From assembly GCA_022508605.1 (NCBI GenBank), contig JAFLUX010000004.1, positions 1 through 64,000 on the forward strand: a stretch of DNA of 64,000 bases. The letters are read 5' to 3'. Under the pieces are notes generated by a model. It made no database searches. It was not told where the DNA came from and saw only the letters and a list, made by a program, of their open reading frames with translations. The position numbers and the translations under genes were made by a program. Source of the stretch: Bacteroidales bacterium. Lineage in GTDB: Bacteria; Bacteroidota; Bacteroidia; Bacteroidales; UBA932. This document shows, in pieces, positions 30,852-39,785 of this stretch. The first letter of the stretch is position 1. Each line of letters begins with the position of its first letter.

Positions 30852-32842
30852 TTACGGCTTTTTTTAAGTGATGAGACTATCATATATGCACAAATGGCGA
30901 GGAAAGGCACTATGGCGAGCATTTCCGCAGGGGCGGCACCGGATGCTCCGGCTTCGTTCCAGCCGCTGAGGAACCAGTCGGCGCCGGCGAATTTCAGAAT
31001 TGCCGACACGACCCCCATGAGGGCGCCGCCGGCGATGAAGCCGCTGGCAATGAGGGTTCCTTTCTCACGGCGCTCGTTGTTGAGCGCGGCGTCCTTGCTG
31101 CGGGTGCTGACATACCAGGATATGGCACCGCCGACGAGCAGGGGCAGGTTCAGGTCTATGGGGATGAACATGCCGAGGCAGAATGCGAGGGCGGGAATCT
31201 TCAATACCGTGAGCAGCACGGCTATGACGGCCCCTATACCGTAAAGCAGCCAGGGTGCGCTGCCTCCGTTCATCATGGGCTGTATGACAGCTGCCATCGC
31301 ATTTGCCTGAGGGGCCACGAGGGCGCCTTCTCCCGTGAAGCCGTAGGTCTTGTCGAGCACGAGCATGACCCCGCCCACGGTTGCCGCGGCTACCGCCACT
31401 CCCGCGAATTTCCAGACTTCCTGCTTGCGGGGCGTGGTGCCTGCCCAGTAACCTATCTTGAAGTCGGTGATGAGGCCTCCGGCGGTGCTCAGCGCGGTAC
31501 ATACGACTCCTCCTATGACCATGGCCGCAACCATTCCGGCATTGCCTTTGAGCCCGGCGGCGACGAGCACGAGTGCGGTGATTATCAGAGTCATGATGGT
31601 CATGCCGCTGACGGGGTTGGTGCCCACTATGGCTATGGCGTTTGCCGCAACCGTGGTGAAGAGGAACGATACGACCGTGACAATCGCGAGGGCGAGCAGG
31701 GCCTGCCAGACGTTGTTCACCACTCCGCCGAATGCGAAGAATGCGAATACGGCGAGCAGGGCTATGATGATGCCGAATATGACGCTTTTCATGGGCATGT
31801 CCTCCTGCGTGCGTTCGGCAGATGCGGCGCCCCCTTCTCCCTTGCGCCTGAACTCTCCGGCCGCGAGGCCCACCGCGCTCTTGATGACCCCGGCACTCTT
31901 GATTATGCCTATGATGCCGGCGACGGCTATGCCTCCTATGCCTATGTGGCGGGCATATTCCTTGAAAATCTGCTCAGGGGACATGGCGCCAACTGCGGAG
32001 GAGATGCCGGTGCCCATGAGGTCTATGACCTGTCCGCCCCAGATGAGGTTCATCAAGGGGATGATGACCAACCACACGAGGAAGGAGCCGCAGCAGATGA
32101 TGAATGCGTACTTGAGCCCCACTATGTAGCCCAAGCCGAGCACCGCCGCTCCGGTGTTGAGTTTGAGCACTATCTTTGCCTTGTCCGCCACGACCTGCCC
32201 CCAGTGCATGACCGTGGTGCTGAGCGTTTCGGCCCAGGCGCCGAACGTCGCGACAACGAAGTCGTACAGACCGCCTATAAGCCCGGCGGCAACGAGCGTC
32301 CTTGCGCTTTGTCCTCCGCCCTCGCCGCTTACCAGCACCTGTGTAGTGGCAGTGGCCTCGGGGAAGGGATATTTGCCGTGCATTTCCTGCACGAAATACT
32401 TTCTGAACGGAATGAGGAACAATATGCCCAGGACCCCGCCGAGCAGGGAACTGAGGAACATTTGCCAGAAGCTCACCTCCAGCCCGAGAATGTATATTGC
32501 TGGCAGGGTGAAAACAGCTCCGGCGACTATGACCCCGGAACAGGCCCCTATGCTCTGGATGATGACATTCTGGGCCAGCGCATCGTTCTTGCGCAGGATG
32601 CCTGTGACCCCGACGGCGATGATGGCAATCGGTATCGCCGCCTCGAACACCTGTCCTACCTTAAGCCCCAGGTAGGCCGCCGCCGCCGAGAACAGGACCG
32701 TCATCAACAGTCCCATCGTCACGGAGTACGGCGTCACTTCCTGCGGGCGGCTCTCCGGACTCAGGAGCGGCTGGTACTTCTCCCCGGGCTTCAATTCCCG
32801 GTGCGCGTTTTCGGGCAGCGCTGCGTGCTTTTTCTCTTTCAT
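30848..32842 (-). CDS. OPT-family oligopeptide transporter
   Basis: The 664-residue protein has about 15-16 hydrophobic segments. After a cytosolic start (GEKYQPLLSPESRPQEVTPYS) the first helix reads MTVLFSAAAAYLGLKVGQVFEAAIP, the typical prokaryotic OPT signature. Other landmarks are GKYPFPEATATTQVL, conserved in bacterial OPT proteins, and a Gly/Ala-rich core. The family imports oligopeptides or metal chelates with protons. Although the start lies 182 nt inside the preceding OstA-like gene, the N-terminal sequence fits the family well, so I keep it. The stop overlaps pepT by 4 nt. Confidence 0.92.
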   Translation of the reverse strand: MKEKKHAALPENAHRELKPGEKYQPLLSPESRPQEVTPYSVTMGLLMTVLFSAAAAYLGLKVGQVFEAAIPIAIIAVGVTGILRKNDALAQNVIIQSIGACSGVIVAGAVFTLPAIYILGLEVSFWQMFLSSLLGGVLGILFLIPFRKYFVQEMHGKYPFPEATATTQVLVSGEGGGQSARTLVAAGLIGGLYDFVVATFGAWAETLSTTVMHWGQVVADKAKIVLKLNTGAAVLGLGYIVGLKYAFIICCGSFLVWLVIIPLMNLIWGGQVIDLMGTGISSAVGAMSPEQIFKEYARHIGIGGIAVAGIIGIIKSAGVIKSAVGLAAGEFRRKGEGGAASAERTQEDMPMKSVIFGIIIALLAVFAFFAFGGVVNNVWQALLALAIVTVVSFLFTTVAANAIAIVGTNPVSGMTIMTLIITALVLVAAGLKGNAGMVAAMVIGGVVCTALSTAGGLITDFKIGYWAGTTPRKQEVWKFAGVAVAAATVGGVMLVLDKTYGFTGEGALVAPQANAMAAVIQPMMNGGSAPWLLYGIGAVIAVLLTVLKIPALAFCLGMFIPIDLNLPLLVGGAISWYVSTRSKDAALNNERREKGTLIASGFIAGGALMGVVSAILKFAGADWFLSGWNEAGASGAAPAEMLAIVPFLAICAYMIVSSLKKSRK

Positions 32843-35630
32843 ACTGTTTTCGGTATTTCTCTATGTATTTCTGCAGTTTCGCCTCGTCCTTCGCTTCCTG
32901 CCGGCGCATGTCCTGCAGGGCTTTCAGGGTCTTCGCCCTCTCTTTTTCCATGGCCTTCTGCTTCTTTTCCTCCCTTTTGAGCGAATCCCTTCTGTCGAGT
33001 TCCGCCCATTTTGCCTCGCGGGCGGCGATTCTGGCATCCCTTTCGGCTATGCGCAGCTTCCTTTTCAGCTCCTTCTCCTCCCGGCGCTGCTGCTTGGGGT
33101 CGGAGTACGGCACGGCGAGGGGGTCGGCAGGGGCGGCAAGCGAGGTGTCGGCCGGAGCCGGCTGCTGCCGGAGAGAGTCGGACACTGCCGTCGTGTCTGC
33201 CGGAGCCGGCAAATCGCGCATCACGGTGCTGTCCTGCACTGTCAGGGAGTCGCTGACTGCCGCGTCGACGGTCTTTGCCGATGTGTCTCGGGCGCTCTTT
33301 CCGAGTGCCGCAAGGGAGTCCCTTATGGCTATCTCCCTGCGTATGCGCGGCATGTACCCGGGGAAATAAGTCTCGGTCTGCTTGAAGCTGGCCTGCGGCT
33401 TTCTGGAAAAATAGGCACGCTGGCTTTTCCTGATTTTCATCGTGGTGATGTCCTGCGGGCCGGTCGGCTTTTCGTCGGGCCTCCAGTTGAAGCCCTTCAT
33501 CTTGCGCTCCTGCTCCGGCAGCTGCACCACGGGGTAGGCATTGTTCTTCGGCGTCTCGAAATAGGACACCTGGTCTATATTGCCGTTTACCAATATGGCG
33601 GACAGCATCTTCGAGTCCACCTTGTTGACGGTGGCGAATGCCTCGTTTTCTCGTATGAAGAATATGGCGGAAGCCCCTCCGAGGGCATCGAAGCGCTTGA
33701 GCGCGCTGTCCGTGGAGTCGAAATAGGCCATGATTTCGGCCCCCTTTATCTGGTCGTAGCTTACCTCGTCCTCCTGCGTGATTACGAATGCGTCTGACTG
33801 CAGGCTCGCCTTGCGTACGCTTCCGCCTCCGACCAGCACGAAGATGCTGTCCGCGGTATACTGGCGGTTGCCGTCATTCCATACCACGGGGTCGAGGTAG
33901 AAACGCGCTATGGAGTCGAGGTCGCAGTAGCTCAGAGAATCGCAGCGCACCTGAATGTCCTTGCGGAATATCCTGACGTTGCGTATTCCGTATGCGAATC
34001 CTATTTTGGTGGTGTCGCGGTTCGCAAAGGCTATGGAGTCCGCCCTGGCGAGCGAGTCCGCGATGAATAAGCTGTCGAGCCGGGCCCTTTCCGCCGCCGC
34101 AATGCTGTCCCGTATGGCGGCAGCTGCGAGAGCTGCGCTGTCCGGAGGCGTCTGCATGGCGCCCTCTTCGGCTGAAATGGAGTCGCGGGCTGCCGTCGAA
34201 TCTGCGGCTGCAGCGTTTGTGTCTTTTGCTGCCGTCGAGTCTGTGAGGACCGCTCTACCTGTGTCAGCCGCTATCGTTGCGGCTGCTGCCGTCAAGCCCG
34301 TAGCTGCCGTGGAATCAATGGTTGCAGCGCTTGTGTCTTTTGCTGCCGTCGAGTCTTTGACTGTCGTCAGGTCCGCGGCTGCTGTTGCGTCTTTGACTGC
34401 CGTCGAGTCGGCCGTTTCGGGGCCGCTCCGCATGTCCATGGAGTCATCCTCGGGAGTGTCGTTTTCCGCTCCGCCCGGCTTGATGCTCCCGGGGCGCGAG
34501 AGACCGGCACCGGGTTTTTTCTGTCTTGCCTCCTCGGCCGCCTGTGCAGCGGCTTCCGCAGCTTTCCGCCTAAATTCGGTCACGGCATCGGTGAGTATGT
34601 CAGACAGCCGCGACTCGCATGCCTTTACGGTGGCATCGTCCACGTCGCAGCGCGGTATGGTCCTGTAGATGAGCGTGTCGGCCCCCACGTACACGGTGTC
34701 GGTGCGCTCTCCCTGCGTGGTCTCCATGGCTATGGCGGCCCTTTTCCTCATCATCACCTGCTGGAGCGAATCTGAATAGTAGATGCGGTCGGCCATTCCG
34801 GTAGTGCGGCGTGAGCTGTCCTGCACCTGGGCGTTGCCCATCAGATGTATGTCGTTGGTCGTGCGGTAGTAATAGAGCGTATCGGCCCACATTTCCTGCT
34901 CCCTGGACTGGCCGTGCACGTTGCGGGTGAAGAAAAACCTTTCGCGCCCCCTGTCATACCATCCCATGCCGGCGGAGAGCATGTTGCCGCCTTTCCAGAA
35001 GTCTATGAACCCCGGAAATTCCGCCTTTTCGGTCTCCGAATAATACAGCAGCCTGCCGGTCTTCACGAAGATGGAGTCGGTGAACATGTTCACGTCATTC
35101 TCGAATGTGAAATACTTGCGCCGGGAGTCGTAGGTGCCGGTGAGGCTTTCTATTATCTGTCCCTTTTCGTCGCGCATGGCCCCTCCGTTCCTGAACACGG
35201 CCATGCTGTCGCGGGTGTTGTAGTCGAGGTATCGCGTGCGCAGCTGGTTGAGCTTCTTGTTTTCGAGCTGGACGGTCGTGCCGCGGAACTGGGCGAGGTC
35301 TTCGTCGATGAGATAATCGAGCTTGTCGCTCGTCAGTATTGTTTCATCCTGGATTACCTTTACGTGCCCCCAGGCATTTATGACCTTCGTGTCGACGTTC
35401 CACAGCGCCGTGTCGCTGATGAGATAGGTGCCGTTGTGCAGAAAAGTGGAGGCTATGGCCTTGCGGTACTGCTGCCCGTTGATTTCCTTCAGCTCCAGCG
35501 ACTCGGCCTTCATTATGCGCACGAGGCTGTCGGCCTTCTCCTTGTCGGGGAAGGCGTGCAGCGGCAATGCGGCGGCAATCAGGGCTATGGCCGCGAGAAC
35601 TTTCAGTGCTTGGCGAATCTTGACTTCCAT
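32661..35630 (-). CDS. OstA-like (LptA/OstA_2) outer-membrane biogenesis protein
   Basis: The 989-residue protein has a signal peptide (cleavage after LHA, about 27), then OstA/LptA-type repeats over about 30-330 (GTYLISDTALWNVDTKVINAWGHVKV, LTSDKLDYLIDEDLAQFRGTTVQLENKK) as in Bacteroidetes OstA-like proteins thought to bridge LPS transport. A low-complexity Asp/Ser/Thr/Ala/Lys linker (about 370-500) interrupts a second OstA-like region (about 540-720). A highly charged coiled-coil tail (EKELKRKLRIAERDARIAAREAK ...) follows. The last 60 residues lie over the OPT gene in another frame and look like unselected sequence, so the stop may have shifted. It overlaps the surA-like gene by 28 nt. Confidence 0.83.
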   Translation of the reverse strand: MEVKIRQALKVLAAIALIAAALPLHAFPDKEKADSLVRIMKAESLELKEINGQQYRKAIASTFLHNGTYLISDTALWNVDTKVINAWGHVKVIQDETILTSDKLDYLIDEDLAQFRGTTVQLENKKLNQLRTRYLDYNTRDSMAVFRNGGAMRDEKGQIIESLTGTYDSRRKYFTFENDVNMFTDSIFVKTGRLLYYSETEKAEFPGFIDFWKGGNMLSAGMGWYDRGRERFFFTRNVHGQSREQEMWADTLYYYRTTNDIHLMGNAQVQDSSRRTTGMADRIYYSDSLQQVMMRKRAAIAMETTQGERTDTVYVGADTLIYRTIPRCDVDDATVKACESRLSDILTDAVTEFRRKAAEAAAQAAEEARQKKPGAGLSRPGSIKPGGAENDTPEDDSMDMRSGPETADSTAVKDATAAADLTTVKDSTAAKDTSAATIDSTAATGLTAAAATIAADTGRAVLTDSTAAKDTNAAAADSTAARDSISAEEGAMQTPPDSAALAAAAIRDSIAAAERARLDSLFIADSLARADSIAFANRDTTKIGFAYGIRNVRIFRKDIQVRCDSLSYCDLDSIARFYLDPVVWNDGNRQYTADSIFVLVGGGSVRKASLQSDAFVITQEDEVSYDQIKGAEIMAYFDSTDSALKRFDALGGASAIFFIRENEAFATVNKVDSKMLSAILVNGNIDQVSYFETPKNNAYPVVQLPEQERKMKGFNWRPDEKPTGPQDITTMKIRKSQRAYFSRKPQASFKQTETYFPGYMPRIRREIAIRDSLAALGKSARDTSAKTVDAAVSDSLTVQDSTVMRDLPAPADTTAVSDSLRQQPAPADTSLAAPADPLAVPYSDPKQQRREEKELKRKLRIAERDARIAAREAKWAELDRRDSLKREEKKQKAMEKERAKTLKALQDMRRQEAKDEAKLQKYIEKYRKQYEREKARSAARKRAPGIEARGEVPAAPESGEPPAGSDAVLRDDGTVDDGPVLGGGGLPGA
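34211..34356. repeat. Imperfect direct repeat inside the OstA-like gene
   Basis: Two 32-nt copies (34211-34242 and 34325-34356) differ at one base and are spaced 114 nt, or 38 codons, apart. They encode DSTAAKDTNA- and DSTAAKDTSA-type segments of the low-complexity linker. The in-frame spacing suggests expansion of the linker by duplication. Confidence 0.7.
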
Positions 35631-36979
35631 TCCGCGGACTCGAATTCACAATCCTCGAAAATAGGATCTATGCGGATATAGGTGGTCCGTATCTTTTCTT
35701 TTATGAAATTGTCTATGGCCTTCATCTGGAGCTGCTGCCTCACGTCTCCGAGAATTTCCGTGTAGTCCCTCTCGAATGTGGCGGTGTGCGCCGGGATAAT
35801 CTTGTCCAGGCGCAGTATCTTGTACACTAAGTTGCCGTCGCGCCCCTCGTTGTCGAGAGACTCTATGGGCTCGGAAATCTCGCCCGGCTGCAGGTCTTTT
35901 ATGGCATTGTAGTCCTGGGGCTTGAGCTGGTCTATTTCAAAATAGGCCGAGCCGGAGTTGGGGTCTGCCATCTGGCCTCCGTTGGTGCGCGAGGCAGGGT
36001 CTTCGGAATAGAAGCGTGCGGCAAGTTCAAAGGTGATGAGGGAGTCGGTGATGGCCGTCTTCAGGCTGTCGAGCTTGCTGAACGCCTTCTCCCTGTCTTC
36101 CGAAGAATATTCGGGCTTGAGCAGGATGTGGCGGGCGTTGAACATGTCCCCCTTCTTTTCGAGCACCTCTATGAGGTGGTATCCGTCCGGCGTCTCCACT
36201 ATTTGGGAAATGGCTCCGGGCTTGAGCGCCATGGCGGCATCCGAGAATGCGGGCCAGAAAACGGATTTAGATGCCATGCCGAGCTCGCCTCCCTTGCGTG
36301 CGCTTCCGGGGTCTTCGGAATAGAGGCGTGCCAGGGTGGAGAATTTCTCTCCGTTAAGTATGCGTTCGCGTATGGACAGCAGCCTCTCCTTTACGGCGAG
36401 GGCGGCCGCATCCCTGTCGGGATACATGCATATCTGGCTTATCTTGTACTTTATGGGCACGACCGGCAGCCTGTCCACGGAGGACGTGTCTATGTACATC
36501 TTCACGTCGTATGGAGTCACTTCCGGTATGGCGCGGGCGATTTCCATCTGCTCCTGCTGCGTGAGGGAGTTTTCCTCGATTTGCTTGCGCCACTCCTGGC
36601 GGAGTTTGTAAAGCGGCTTGCCGAAATAGGCATTCACCCCCTCCTCGCCTCCGAGGGCCGTAAGCACCTGGTCTATCTGCTGCGACAGCTGGGCCTCCAC
36701 GAGCTCGTGGTTGACGTTGAGGGAGTCTATGCGGGCCTGCATGAGGAAGAGTTTGGATTTCATCATGGCCTCCAGCAATTCGCAGCGTATGTTGCGGTCC
36801 GAGGCCTGTCCGCGGGCCGACATCATCTGGACCTCCTGCTCTATGTCCGAGAGCGTGATAAGTTCATTGCCTATGACCGCCGCGGACTTGTCCACTATGC
36901 CGCCATATTTCTGTGCCCCGGCGAAAGCCGATACCGTCAGCAGCGCCGTGGCGATGAATGTTTTCAGGTATAATTTCAT
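35603..36979 (-). CDS. SurA-like periplasmic peptidyl-prolyl isomerase/chaperone
   Basis: The 458-residue protein has a signal peptide (cleavage after AGA, about 22) and a SurA N-terminal chaperone region (IVDKSAAVIGNELITLSDIEQEVQMM; helices to about 165). It then has two parvulin-type domains: the first around 175-275 (FSTLARLYSEDPGSARKGGELGMASKSVFWPAFSDA), the second around 285-385 (ARHILLKPEYSSEDREKAF ... DPASRTNGGQM). A final helix returns to the chaperone core. It should help outer-membrane proteins through the periplasm. The order galE, surA-like, OstA-like puts it beside another outer-membrane biogenesis gene; it begins 6 nt after the galE stop. Confidence 0.9.
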   Translation of the reverse strand: MKLYLKTFIATALLTVSAFAGAQKYGGIVDKSAAVIGNELITLSDIEQEVQMMSARGQASDRNIRCELLEAMMKSKLFLMQARIDSLNVNHELVEAQLSQQIDQVLTALGGEEGVNAYFGKPLYKLRQEWRKQIEENSLTQQEQMEIARAIPEVTPYDVKMYIDTSSVDRLPVVPIKYKISQICMYPDRDAAALAVKERLLSIRERILNGEKFSTLARLYSEDPGSARKGGELGMASKSVFWPAFSDAAMALKPGAISQIVETPDGYHLIEVLEKKGDMFNARHILLKPEYSSEDREKAFSKLDSLKTAITDSLITFELAARFYSEDPASRTNGGQMADPNSGSAYFEIDQLKPQDYNAIKDLQPGEISEPIESLDNEGRDGNLVYKILRLDKIIPAHTATFERDYTEILGDVRQQLQMKAIDNFIKEKIRTTYIRIDPIFEDCEFESAEWKSRFAKH

Positions 36980-36985
36980 AACTAT

Positions 36986-38008
36986 CTATTTTCCTGTTTC
37001 AGCAAGGTGCTTTTCCCAGGCCCAGGCCGAGGCGAGCGTTTCCTCCACGCTGCGCAAGGCTTTCCATCCGAGCTTGCTCCAGGCAAGCGACGGGTCGGCC
37101 CAGATGGCGCTCACGTCCCCGCTCCTGCGCGGAGCGAACCTGCGCTTGAGCTTCACCCCGCTCGCCTTCTCGAAAGCGTTCACCAGTTCGAGCACCGACA
37201 CGGGTGTGCCGGTCCCGATGTTGAAGATTTCGTAGCGGGACTCCATGCGGCCGTCCAGCATCCTGTCCACCGCGCACACGTGCGATTTCGCGAGGTCGGT
37301 GATGTCTATGTAGTCGCGCAGGCACGTTCCGTCCGGGGTGGGGTAGTCGTTGCCGAAGATGCTGAGACATTCCCGCTTGCCTATGGCCGTCTGCGTGATA
37401 TAGGGCACGAGGTTGTTGGGCACGCCCCGGGGCAGTTCGCCTATGAGTGCGGACGGATGCGCCCCTATCGGGTTGAAATACCGCAGCGAAATCCCGTACA
37501 TGCCGTATGCCGCCGTGCAGTCCCGCAGGAAATCCTCGCATATCTGCTTGGTGTTTCCGTAGGGTGATGCCGCGCTTCGGCGCGGGCTCTCTTCCGTGAC
37601 GGGAGACGTGTCCGGCTCTCCGTACACCGTGGCGGATGATGAGAAAACCATGCCGCTTCCGCAGTTGCGGGCGGCTTCGAGCACGTTAAGGAAGGATACG
37701 AGGTTGTTCCGGTAGTATTTCAGGGGCTCGTCCACCGACTCTCCCACCGCCTTGAACGCGGCGAAGTGTATGACGGCGTCGATGCCGTATTTGCCGAAGA
37801 GGGCGTCCGTGGCGGCCTTGTCGCAAAAATCCACGCGCTCGAAAGGCGGGCGGAAGCCGAGTATGGCGCAGACGCCTTCGTAATTGGTGTCGTCGCAATT
37901 GGACATGTTGTCCGCAACCACCACGTCGTAACCCGCCTGGCTCAGCTCCACGGTGACATGGCTCCCGATGAAGCCGGCACCTCCGGACACAAGTACAGTT
38001 TTCTTCAT
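36986..38008 (-). CDS. galE: UDP-glucose 4-epimerase
   Basis: The 340-residue protein is a short-chain dehydrogenase-type sugar epimerase. VLVSGGAGFIGSHVTVEL is the NAD-binding GxxGxxG loop; DAVIHFAAFKAVGESV, the Ser in MVFSSSATVYG and the YxxxK pair in SPYGNTKQI form the active site; YFNPIGAHPSALIGELP is the substrate region typical of GalE. It interconverts UDP-glucose and UDP-galactose for glycan synthesis. The -7 box on the minus strand ends only 6 nt before the ATG, so the mRNA may be leaderless or nearly so. It heads the long minus-strand gene array. Confidence 0.96.
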   Translation of the reverse strand: MKKTVLVSGGAGFIGSHVTVELSQAGYDVVVADNMSNCDDTNYEGVCAILGFRPPFERVDFCDKAATDALFGKYGIDAVIHFAAFKAVGESVDEPLKYYRNNLVSFLNVLEAARNCGSGMVFSSSATVYGEPDTSPVTEESPRRSAASPYGNTKQICEDFLRDCTAAYGMYGISLRYFNPIGAHPSALIGELPRGVPNNLVPYITQTAIGKRECLSIFGNDYPTPDGTCLRDYIDITDLAKSHVCAVDRMLDGRMESRYEIFNIGTGTPVSVLELVNAFEKASGVKLKRRFAPRRSGDVSAIWADPSLAWSKLGWKALRSVEETLASAWAWEKHLAETGK

Positions 38009-38014
38009 AACCTA

Positions 38015-38044
38015 CAAATTTAATTATTTTGCCCGAACATTCAA
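38015..38044 (-). promoter_or_regulatory. Promoter of galE
   Basis: On the minus strand TTG (38044-38042), 19 nt, then TAAATTTG (38022-38015) matches the consensus. The predicted start is within a few bases of the galE ATG (38008), so little or no leader remains. Confidence 0.6.
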
Positions 38045-38058
38045 AATTCGTAACTTTG
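38029..38058 (+). promoter_or_regulatory. Promoter of trmB
   Basis: TTG (38029-38031), 19 nt, TAACTTTG (38051-38058) matches the consensus. It is interleaved with the galE promoter. The ATG at 38073 is only about 10 nt beyond the predicted start. Confidence 0.65.
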
Positions 38059-38072
38059 CCGGAGGTACCATC

Positions 38073-38924
38073 ATGGGACACGACAAACTCAGGAAATTCG
38101 CAGAGAACGAATCGTTCTCCTGCCTGTTGCAGCCCTCTGCCGCAGAAGTGCTCGCGGACGGCTACATGAATCTTCGCGACCACGGTGTGAAAGGCCGCTG
38201 GGGGGAACGTTTCCACAATCCTGCGGCCTCGCTGGTGCTCGAGCTCGGCTGCGGCAAGGGGGAGTACACGATAGACCTGTCCATGCGGGAGCCGTCCCGC
38301 AACTATGTCGGGGTGGACATCAAGGGGGCACGCCTTTGGAAAGGGGCCAAATATGCCACGGAGCATAATCTGGGGAACGTTGGCTTTCTCCGCACCCGAA
38401 TAGAATTCATCACGGCCTTTTTCGCTCCCGGCGAGGTATCGGAGATTTGGCTCACTTTTTCCGACCCGCAGGTGCGCAGCGAAAACTCGCGCCTGACTTC
38501 TCCTCTCTTCCTCGAACGCTACCGCCGGTTCCTTGCTCCCGGGGGCCTCGTGCACCTGAAGACGGATTCGCGCTTCCTGTATCAGTACACCCTTGAGCTG
38601 TGCCGGGAAAACGCTCTCCCCGTGGAGGCCTTTTCGGACGACCTGTATGCCGAGGCCGGGCGTTTCGATCCCTGCCTTACCGAGGTGCAGACCTTTTATG
38701 AGAAGATGTTCCGCGACCAGGGCTATCCCATACGATACCTCCGTTTCCGGCTCGACGGCACCGACCCGCTCCGCTCCCCGGAGGGCTTCGATGCGGATTA
38801 CTGGCGCTCGGTAGAGGGGGACCGCACCCTTTTCGGGAGGGATACCGCGGAAACACGCAGGCAGAAGCTCCTGAGGGAAAAGGCCCCTAACGAGACTCGA
38901 ACCGGCAATAAATCAAAGAATTAA
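38073..38924 (+). CDS. trmB: tRNA (guanine-N7-)-methyltransferase
   Basis: I start the gene at 38073 (MGHDKLRKFAENESF), just after a promoter and GGAGG, giving 283 residues. LVLELGCGKGEYTIDLSMREPSRNYVGVDIKGARLW is the SAM-binding region. IWLTFSDPQVRSENSRLTSPLFLERYRRFLAPGGLVHLKTD matches the TrmB motif, except that the usual PxxPW is here FSDPQ, as in many Bacteroidetes members. It makes m7G46 in tRNA variable loops. The C-terminal basic tail (about 40 residues) is longer than in most homologues. A small lipoprotein gene follows after 5 nt. Confidence 0.93.
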   Translation: MGHDKLRKFAENESFSCLLQPSAAEVLADGYMNLRDHGVKGRWGERFHNPAASLVLELGCGKGEYTIDLSMREPSRNYVGVDIKGARLWKGAKYATEHNLGNVGFLRTRIEFITAFFAPGEVSEIWLTFSDPQVRSENSRLTSPLFLERYRRFLAPGGLVHLKTDSRFLYQYTLELCRENALPVEAFSDDLYAEAGRFDPCLTEVQTFYEKMFRDQGYPIRYLRFRLDGTDPLRSPEGFDADYWRSVEGDRTLFGRDTAETRRQKLLREKAPNETRTGNKSKN

Positions 38925-38929
38925 CAATT

Positions 38930-39646
38930 ATGATAATGAAAAAGCTAAGATTTGCCGCCGCATTGGCGATGATGACCATGCTTGCATGTGCATGCGACCC
39001 TGAACATTTTGAGGATGACATAGATGAACCCCTGGCCTCCATTTCGTACTGGGGAGAAGACGTGTATTCCTTTACCTATAACGACTCCGGACGAATCGCC
39101 ACGATTACGGACAATCTGAACGACATTCGGATTTCTGTCAGGTACAATCCTTTGATGCTGACTGTAGGCGGCTATGAAATAAAGAATATAAAGTGCAATG
39201 ACATGGGGTATATCGAGTCTTATTCGGAGCCGGACGGTGCGACGGCATATTGCGAATATGATGCGGACGGACACCTTCTCCAGTTTCGCATGGATGATTT
39301 CTACAAGGTGGACTTGAAATGGGAGAAAGATTGTTTAGTGCAGGTCAAGGACTATGATGAGGACGATTTGATGAACACTGTCAACTACGAATACAAAAAC
39401 GACGACAACCGCAACGGATTGTGGATACCCCTGTGGCCGGGCCCTATGGAGCTTCCGCATCTGATGACGACCGGACTGTTCGGCAAGATTCCGTCCAAGC
39501 TGGTTTCGAGGATAAGCTCGCAATATCCCGGAGGATATAACGCTTTCTCATATAAACTCAACAAGCAGGGCCTGATTTTGTCCATGCACGTGGACTTCGG
39601 TGACGGAGGCTCGTATGATGACTGGGTCTTCAACTATGATGATTGA
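38930..39646 (+). CDS. DUF4595-like lipoprotein
   Basis: The 238-residue lipoprotein (or 236 if the second ATG at 38936 is used) has a signal peptide and lipobox LACAC, then a series of YD/RHS-like beta strands (FTYNDSGRIATITDN, YCEYDADGHLLQFRM, VNYEYKNDDNRN, FSYKLNKQGLIL). This fits Bacteroidetes lipoproteins with the DUF4595 fold. Function is unknown; the location is the periplasm or outer membrane. It follows trmB after 5 nt and ends before a strong bidirectional terminator, so the two genes probably share a transcript. Confidence 0.75.
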   Translation: MIMKKLRFAAALAMMTMLACACDPEHFEDDIDEPLASISYWGEDVYSFTYNDSGRIATITDNLNDIRISVRYNPLMLTVGGYEIKNIKCNDMGYIESYSEPDGATAYCEYDADGHLLQFRMDDFYKVDLKWEKDCLVQVKDYDEDDLMNTVNYEYKNDDNRNGLWIPLWPGPMELPHLMTTGLFGKIPSKLVSRISSQYPGGYNAFSYKLNKQGLILSMHVDFGDGGSYDDWVFNYDD

Positions 39647-39734
39647 CATGCCCCATCGTGGCTCCGCCCTGGAGAGGCAGCTCCGCTTTCTGCTGGACGG
39701 AGCGACTGAATAGTCCGGGATTTACGGAAACTAA

Positions 39735-39765
39735 AAGGCCGGGTGACTGAATGTCATCCGGCCTT
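39735..39765. terminator. Bidirectional terminator between the DUF4595-like gene and acpP
   Basis: An 8-bp perfect stem (39735-39742 with 39758-39765) extends to 13 bp with one G-T pair and a 5-nt loop. A runs on the left and TT plus an AT-rich tail on the right allow it to serve the convergent genes on both sides. The 39647-39734 stretch before it contains nothing else I recognise. Confidence 0.75.
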
Positions 39766-39785
39766 GAATGTTCAAAGTCAAAGGC

